The notes below the pieces were generated by a model that saw nothing but the letters and a program-made list of their open reading frames with translations, made no database searches and had not been told where the DNA came from. The position numbers and the translations under genes are program-made. Below are positions 58,091-64,000 of a DNA stretch of 64,000 bases, piece by piece. Source of the DNA: Agaricus subrufescens (lineage: Eukaryota > Basidiomycota > Agaricomycetes > Agaricales > Agaricaceae); assembly GCA_029945375.1 (NCBI GenBank), contig CM057060.1, positions 1,426,001-1,490,000 of the forward strand, in the 5' to 3' direction. Position 1 is the first letter of the stretch, and each line of letters opens with the position of its first letter.

Positions 58091-58632
58091 ATGTCGAGAA
58101 ACTCTTATAAAACCCACTCCTCCTTCCCTAGCTTCGTCTAACTCCTCCCCCGACCTTTCTTTACTTTCAGCTAATTATTTACGATGTGCCATAACGTTCG
58201 TCCCCTCCTTTCAGCTGGTCTATAGAATACTGACTTTGTCGGCAGGTTATCGATGGTCGTTTCTATACCGTCTGCCAGCACTTTGAGGCAATGTCTACTC
58301 ATACCTCTGACTGCCTGGAAGCCAACTGCATCTTCAGTCGAAGACATAGCCACGGTACAAGTAGTAAGTCTCGACCATGACACATGAAAACTGAATAAGA
58401 CGGCTTATCATTCGCCCCACACCAGACTGTCGGGGAAGCTGTAAACGCCTCATGGCCCTCCCTATCCGAAACCCCATTAGGTTGTCAAGCACTGTATGCT
58501 CAAGTTGCAACACAAAATCCCGCGATTCAGTTATGCAGTGCCGGAGTCCTGCATGATTTACTTTCTGTTTTTGTTTTTTTTTCCTTGTTTCTTTTTTTAT
58601 CTTTCACTTTTTGTTCCGGAATCCATCAGTGA
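58091..58632 (+). CDS. Possible small three-exon gene, unknown function
   Basis: An ATG in good context (CCACCATGTCG) opens MSRNSYKTHSSFPSF. An intron from GTCTAA (58136) to CTATAG leads in phase to NTDFVGRLSMVVSIPSASTLRQC and AWKPTASSVEDIATVQV. A GTAAGT donor and CACACCAG acceptor (about 58364-58425) lead to TVGEAVNASWPSLSETPLGCQALYAQV, running to a stop at 58630. All junctions are in phase. The last 25 residues, encoded by a T-rich tract, are very hydrophobic (LLSVFVFFSLFLFLSF) and could be a tail anchor or untranslated sequence misread as coding. The product is about 128 residues and I recognise no family. Confidence 0.4.
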
Positions 58633-58922
58633 AGTAACTTGTGGGTACCTTTAGGGTTGTATTGTAGAAGTAATTATACCCTTTATTAGATGCTAGTTCT
58701 ATATTACCTACACTATGCTTCTGGTCCTCACGACACCTCACGACACCTTTCACTAAAAGAAGATCAAGCGTTGTAGAACAAAGCTTGAGGATGTTCTCAC
58801 GCTCAAATTAGAACAACGATTGTTGACCTTGTTCTTCGTTGCCTACATAGCTACTTATATAGCCTCTATGGCGTCTCCGTACTCCCTGAACAACCTCTTC
58901 TGTATACTACCCCCGAGATATC

Positions 58923-60516
58923 ATGCTCAGAACACCAGGGCTTCACCAATACGTGATAAACACGACGTTACCACACCTACAAGAGATTGCAGGGACAAAT
59001 CTCCCCCCCGAAGGCCATAAGAGCCATCTGAATCATTTAAACGTCAAATCAGAGGAATACAGACGACTAGAGAATATTTTTCACATAGATTCCTCGAGCC
59101 TAGACATCCAGGTTTCCCTCTGTGAATCCCAACTTGTCGTCGATCATCCTTTTAGTAATGTGGCTCATTTCCGCTTCCTGCTAGGGACAATCGAAAACGT
59201 AAAAGAAGAACCATTCAAACTTGAAGACGTTCAGACGGCCGAAAGATTATCGCTCAAAATGCGGAGGCGGGGTGGACCACCTGATAAGCTCGAATACCCG
59301 ATAGACACCATTGATCGGTAAGTAATTGGAAGGGTGGGCGCTCACATTTTACAAAACGATCAAACAGTCTGGGTGCTGTTCTCGATACGCTACCCTTAAT
59401 GTCCGCCCAAAGACTGTTCCATATGGTGTACCCAGGGACCCTCGACTGGCGATTTCAGCAAAACACATCACCCCACGTTGACCAAGATATCTTCCGTTAT
59501 TTTCATTGGTCGAGCCAACCACAGGGAGATAATGAACCTGAAACTGCGCTTCTCGTGGCATATCAGCCGCCTTGGATTTTGTCTCCTGCCGACTTTTTAG
59601 AATTCACCAGAACCACTGCCGTAAGGGTAAATCATCCGGGGTCATAACATTTGACTGAATATCAATTAGCTCCCTCCACACGTGTCTCCGGGTCGTGTCT
59701 ACCCTTCCGAACTCACAAGTAAACATAGATTATGGGCAAAGGCACGAGTATCTCGCCTTCGTTATTCGAGTTCGCGTCTAATCCCTCTCAGCTTTATGAC
59801 ACCTGTATCGCACACAAAACAAGGTGGTTTATCATCACCTCTTGGGATCATTGGGCTTTCGGAGGTTTTTCAGACGGTGGGTCCCTGTAACCGCTGGCTG
59901 CCCACAGCATCCCTGACACGCTCCATCAAGGCTGGTACTCCGGATTCATTTCCGATATGCGTCGTCTGGATGAGGATCCTCCTACGATCCTCGAATGTAT
60001 CACCTTCTGGATTGCCTCTGCCATGAATTATGAGGGTGGATATGTGAAACATAGGGTAGGTAACATTCAATATGGCCGCGCGCGACATCATGATACTAAC
60101 GCGATTGTTACACACCATTCCAGGTGCCCGAACCAATTAGTCTCCAAGACATGGACCCTGCAATACAAGTCGAAATGCGCCCGCCGGAAGATTCGGAATC
60201 AAATTGGGTAGGGAAAAGTGAAGGTAAGACAAGTCTGGCTCGGTAGTTGCGATACATTCATTGATGCCTTGGTGAAGACCCCTCCTCATCAGTCCAACTG
60301 ACTTCAATTTCGGACTTTTTTTCCCATGCCGGGCTGGACGACTATGTACCCTCACCATTTGAGAAGCGAAGACCACTCGAGATTGAATTCATCCGAATGT
60401 GGCGCGAGGCGATCGTTGGCGGCCACGGTGAGATCGGTGCTTCGCGAAGAGATGTCGGAATGACACTCCTGGAAAATGACAGAAGAAGAATAACCGGTGG
60501 AGATTGGTTGTTTTGA
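58923..60516 (+). CDS. Conserved basidiomycete hypothetical protein
   Basis: Starts MLRTPGLHQYVINTTLPHLQ. Exons join YPIDTIDRLGAVLDTLPLMS, FLEFTRTTALPPHVSPGRVYPSELTS, HRLWAKLYDTCIAHKTRWFIITSWDHWAFGGFSDGW, SGFISDMRRLDEDPPTILECITFWIASAMN, VPEPISLQDMDPAIQ and the tail DWLF. The pattern of W-rich blocks (FIITSWDHWAFG, ILECITFWIASAM) recurs, to my recollection, in a large uncharacterised agaricomycete family; no catalytic motif is visible. Two introns decide integrity. One at 59742-59791 uses a GC donor. One at 59877-59930 (54 nt) removes what would otherwise be an in-frame stop. The length is about 430 residues. Confidence 0.75.
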
Positions 60517-60713
60517 GTTATATATTTATGTACTATTCTGGGCATCTGAATGCAGCACAGGAGTGTATCCACCATGCGAGGAATTTGGTGTTCTACTTTG
60601 GACAGATTCTTGAGTGATAGTTTGGTTGGTTGAAACGTGGGTCATGGTCGAAAAAGGAGCAAACATTTTGACACCATTGAGAGAACATGCGGGCGGTGCG
60701 ACCTAACCAATAG

Positions 60714-61849
60714 TCAGATTTGAAGGGCAAACCCCAAAAATGAACCCACCGCGATTATTGCCGAAAGATAGGGATAAGCAGTTAAGTCTTGAGCAGCATA
60801 GAAATCTAGCAGTATTACTAGCACAACTGATTGCGCATTCTTTGAGTGGCGAGAAGATTTCGACCAAGAGCACCATACCTGCCACGGATGCTAACTCGTC
60901 CTCAGCTAATTGGAATTGCTCTATAGCGAATCGTGTTGCATCAGGGGATGGTGGTTTATGGGTCGGAGGAGTAGGAAGAGACATGGAAGGAGCAGTTGCA
61001 GAAATACGGGCATCGAGGGAAGGGGAGTTTGGCCCATCGTAGATTCGTTGAGCTAGAACGTGACAGGCAGCTGCGATTATCTTCGCTGGGTACAAGATGC
61101 AACACGGCGTTCGATACCTAAAATATATCAATGAGTTCCATAGACCGCGGACGCGAGTAATGGAGAAGTGCTCACGAATCATGTGCGATGCTCCAAGCAT
61201 ATTCCTGCACCTGGTCTTCGATTGCCCCAGCATTGAAAATGTCAACAAGATGGGAATGAGGGCTATCAACAACGAAATCAAAACAAAGCGCCTCCAGCAA
61301 TACCTCCTCAGTCGCGAGTATAGCATTCTGACACTGCTCCACTTCCTGTAAAGATGATTTTATGACGCGTCCTTGCCGCAAAAAAGTGGGTCCGTACCTT
61401 ACCGTCAGCAGGAATATTGTTGACATCTGTATTATGTATCTTCGCTTGACAAACCCTCGCCACGTCCCTAAGTTTTCGACCACATTCCTCTGTTTTCGTG
61501 GCAAGGAATATGCACGCAGCTGCTAAGTCCTTGATTACAGATGTATTGGTGATGCTATGTGAAAAAGAGCAAAGGATGATACCTGGCGATGGAATTCGGT
61601 CATAGAATGTCGCATATAGAAGCGGTGAAACCAAGTTGCTGCAGTGCACATGGCAGATGTAGGACTAAGTCGTAATTAGTAGAAATCAACAGCGGGCTGG
61701 TTGACCAACAGTGCTAACGACGAGCCCAAGCGAAAGAGAAACTCCACGCCCCGAGCTCGATCATACAACTCCTTTGGTCGGACGGATTCTGAAGGAGTGT
61801 GTTCAAGGGCTGACAGCGGAAAAAACCATTGCGACATGGAGTCCGCCAT
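60714..61849 (-). CDS. Cyclin K/T-like transcription cyclin
   Basis: Regulatory subunit expected to pair with a CDK9/CDK12-type kinase that phosphorylates RNA polymerase II. It starts MADSMSQWFFPLSALEHTPSES, then ELYDRARGVEFLFRLGSSLA. The first cyclin box has TAATWFHRFYMRHS and DLAAACIFLATKTEECGRKLRDVARV. EVEQCQNAILATEEVLLEALCFDFVVDSPH follows. The second box has YPAKIIAAACHVLAQRI. A Pro-rich linker (SLPTPPTHKPPSP) separates this from the C-terminal ILLDFYAAQDLTAYP. Introns lie near 61680, 61560, 61350, 61160 and 60835-60895. The length is about 310 residues. Confidence 0.83.
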
Positions 61850-64000
61850 CACGAGCGTCTGAAGTCAAGGTAAGCGATGCCGCATATGGACATGATGATA
61901 TGTGATGTGATGATGGTTACATCATTGTTCTATAATCGGTTCGCTTTTCTACGAAATTGAACTCAGATCGACTAGCACTGCAGGCTCAACCAATATTCCG
62001 ACATTGGATCTACATAATCCAGAAGGTTTTTTATGTTCCATATCATCAGTCCGGCCCTCTTACGGCTCCCTGAAGAAGGAATGTATTTCTCCCAGGTCAA
62101 GAACAAGCCCACTGTGAGGGCGCATAGTAGCCGACCATACCAACTTGGGCTTTCATCCATCTTCTCATGGACAATGCCTTTAGCATGTTCCGAATGATTG
62201 CACCACATCTACGTCACATTCCTCGCATTAAAAAATTCACATTATTTGTTGATTTAACCGACGTGATTTTCCGGCCCCCAATCCGAAAGATCGGACATAT
62301 GAGACGTATTCCGCCACAGAAAAATACAGTCATATGCACTACATATGGGTTTTTAAAGGGCCTCTCAGCCACCTGACACATTCCGGGTCCACTTATAAGA
62401 AGCCCCCGGTGTCCTTATAGTCGTATCCTTTTACTTCGGTCTTTCGCAGGGTCAATGTTTGCCTATCATATGTCGGTTGTCAACGGTGGCTAGCGCGTGT
62501 CGCAGGCGTGCACCGAACGCACCCACGATTACGCCAACGAATTTAACATGACACCATCCCCCCTGCCCAGCACTTGACTAATGGCGAAATCTTGTTGATT
62601 TTTCCCCGTTCACAGGATTCCCCCTATAGTTTCCTGGTCGGGACCGGACAATAAGGTCGATCGATGGCTTTTATTGTTTCCGACCATTATAGTCTTCCGA
62701 AACGTGACAATAACCGCCCGTGTTCTTCCCAGATACTATTCTGGGCGTCGACATTATCCAGCTTCCGGTCAGAAAATGTGTCCAATAGACGTATCCATAT
62801 TCCGCGCTTCATGTTATCATGCCTAACAAATGCACTGATCTATGGGGCAGCAGCTGATCTTTCTAGATTTATTGCCACAATCAGCGTCCTTTTTTTTCGC
62901 AGCCAGGCATTTTCTCACCACAGCTGGGGCAACGTCCTTGGTGCGTAACATCTATACATAGGTAAGTACACCAGGTGATCCTGTCCCGACACGTGGAAAC
63001 GTGTTCCTTACCATACTGTTGCGGGAATTGACGACTATGGGGAGGGAAGGGGGGGGGAGGAGGTGAGTGCTTCATTAGCCCTATGTTCGTCCAACAACTG
63101 AACGGGAGCGGCTCACTATTGCCAGCAGGTGTTAACACATTCAGACCCGCAATCGGGCGGATGATTGGGACTGAATTTGCAATAGCGGTCTTCGCATTCG
63201 ATCTACAAAGATTTGTATTCAGACAGCATAGTGATCTTGCAGATAAACCTACATACCAGCGTGTCTGGCTACAGAGACTTAATCGGCAATATACCCACCA
63301 TACTTAATGACTCACTAACCTCACTGATTATATGTTGACAGAGTATATACTTGTGTTTCACCCTGGAAGGCGGCCGATAAATGTACTTTCAACAGCAAGT
63401 AAACAAGAACTCACTGGCGCCAGCAGCACATTTTTTGGTACAAAAAGAGAGAGAAAAAGAAGGGATCGGAAAGAAGAGCTCGTACACTACGCAGAAAAAG
63501 GCCGCAAGATAAAAGAATTGCCTCTTATGATTTCATAATTTATAGGTAGCTGGATTGTAGTAGAGGAGGTTGCCGGGACGAGACCATGGAACAAATGAGT
63601 CCTGAGGAAAGGCTGAAAGGCCACATCGGGCCGTTTAGCATCTGGTTAGGCGCAGAGCATCAAGATCGCTACCAAATCAAATAATGGTGGACCAGTGCTA
63701 GATCGGGAGCCTTACACCGCGGCTCAGCGTCCTGCACTTCCTTGCTGGCTTTGAAAGTGAAATTAGTCAGCCAAAATCCTAAAACTCAAATTCAACACAT
63801 GAGCCAGTTTTCTTGTCGTCATAATTCCCGAACCACGAGACAAGTGGAGAAGCCGGATAGCCTGTTCCGTTAAGAGTTCTTAAAAATCCGGACAGTCAAG
63901 GCATTCTCCGGATTGGCCAGTGCAGTGGATTCTGCGAATCATAGCGCAACACGTGATATTCATCAGATCTCTATACACGTGAATGTGATATCGGCGCGGA
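61850..64000. other. 2.1 kb without a recognisable gene
   Basis: Upstream of the cyclin gene, so the first few hundred bases hold its promoter. Beyond that only short frames occur, none with a known motif or in-phase splice partners. A G-rich run sits near 63043-63060. A gene continuing beyond the window edge cannot be excluded. Confidence 0.4.

Noticed and set aside
59888..59890. In-frame TAA suggesting that the hypothetical gene at 58923-60516 is a pseudogene
   Set aside because: A 54-nt GT-AG intron (59877-59930) removes it and restores the expected FSDGW junction.
61850..64000. Possible retrotransposon remnant in the terminal gene-poor stretch
   Set aside because: No LTR pair, reverse transcriptase motif, terminal repeats or target duplication are visible.

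Overview
The window is nuclear DNA of a filamentous basidiomycete, most likely an agaricomycete. Nearly every gene is split by 45-60 nt GT-AG introns (occasionally GC-AG), neighbouring genes are about 100-500 bp apart, and the protein set is fungal: 1,3-beta-glucan synthase, dolichyldiphosphatase, a GH5 mannanase-like protein, Ptc7, Gir2 and a UPF0658 membrane protein. No species can be named from sequence alone. Coordinates are those of this window; gene ends were set by hand-splicing, so internal exon boundaries are approximate.

Layout. 0.1-6.0 kb: RAD3/XPD helicase and a GH5 mannanase-like secreted protein that lacks both catalytic glutamates (both minus). 6.1-8.1 kb: about 2 kb without a recognisable gene. 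8.1-13.1 kb: mitochondrial TPR protein and dipeptidyl peptidase III (plus). 13.3-17.3 kb: Ptc7 phosphatase and an LRR-like protein (minus). 17.7-28.1 kb (plus): FKS1, a UbiA prenyltransferase and an FHIP-type protein. 28.1-29.7 kb: gene-poor.

29.7-42.2 kb is the most dynamic part. Two paralogous glutamine-synthetase-like genes with matching promoter blocks bracket a decayed UbiA copy, a DnaJ gene, and a complete 4,568-bp hAT transposon. The transposon has 22-bp perfect terminal inverted repeats and 8-bp target duplications, and its single gene appears to join a Ulp1-type cysteine protease, a BED zinc finger and a hAT transposase. It sits 24 bp upstream of the DnaJ start codon and has pushed the old promoter 4.6 kb away.

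43.4-61.8 kb: ordinary housekeeping genes, namely dolichyldiphosphatase, UPF0658 membrane protein, SET methyltransferase, short-chain dehydrogenase, a large disordered protein, an alpha/beta hydrolase, Gir2, mitochondrial ribosomal protein bS21m, a possible small gene, a basidiomycete hypothetical protein and a cyclin K/T-like protein. 61.9-64.0 kb: nothing recognisable.

The genes do not form a pathway cluster. Several act in general housekeeping: cell wall (FKS1), protein glycosylation (dolichyldiphosphatase), transcription and repair (XPD, cyclin) and mitochondria (TPR protein, Ptc7, bS21m). Five housekeeping promoters share a CACGTGAY element. The best candidates for new biology are the hAT-Ulp1 element and the catalytically disabled GH5 protein.
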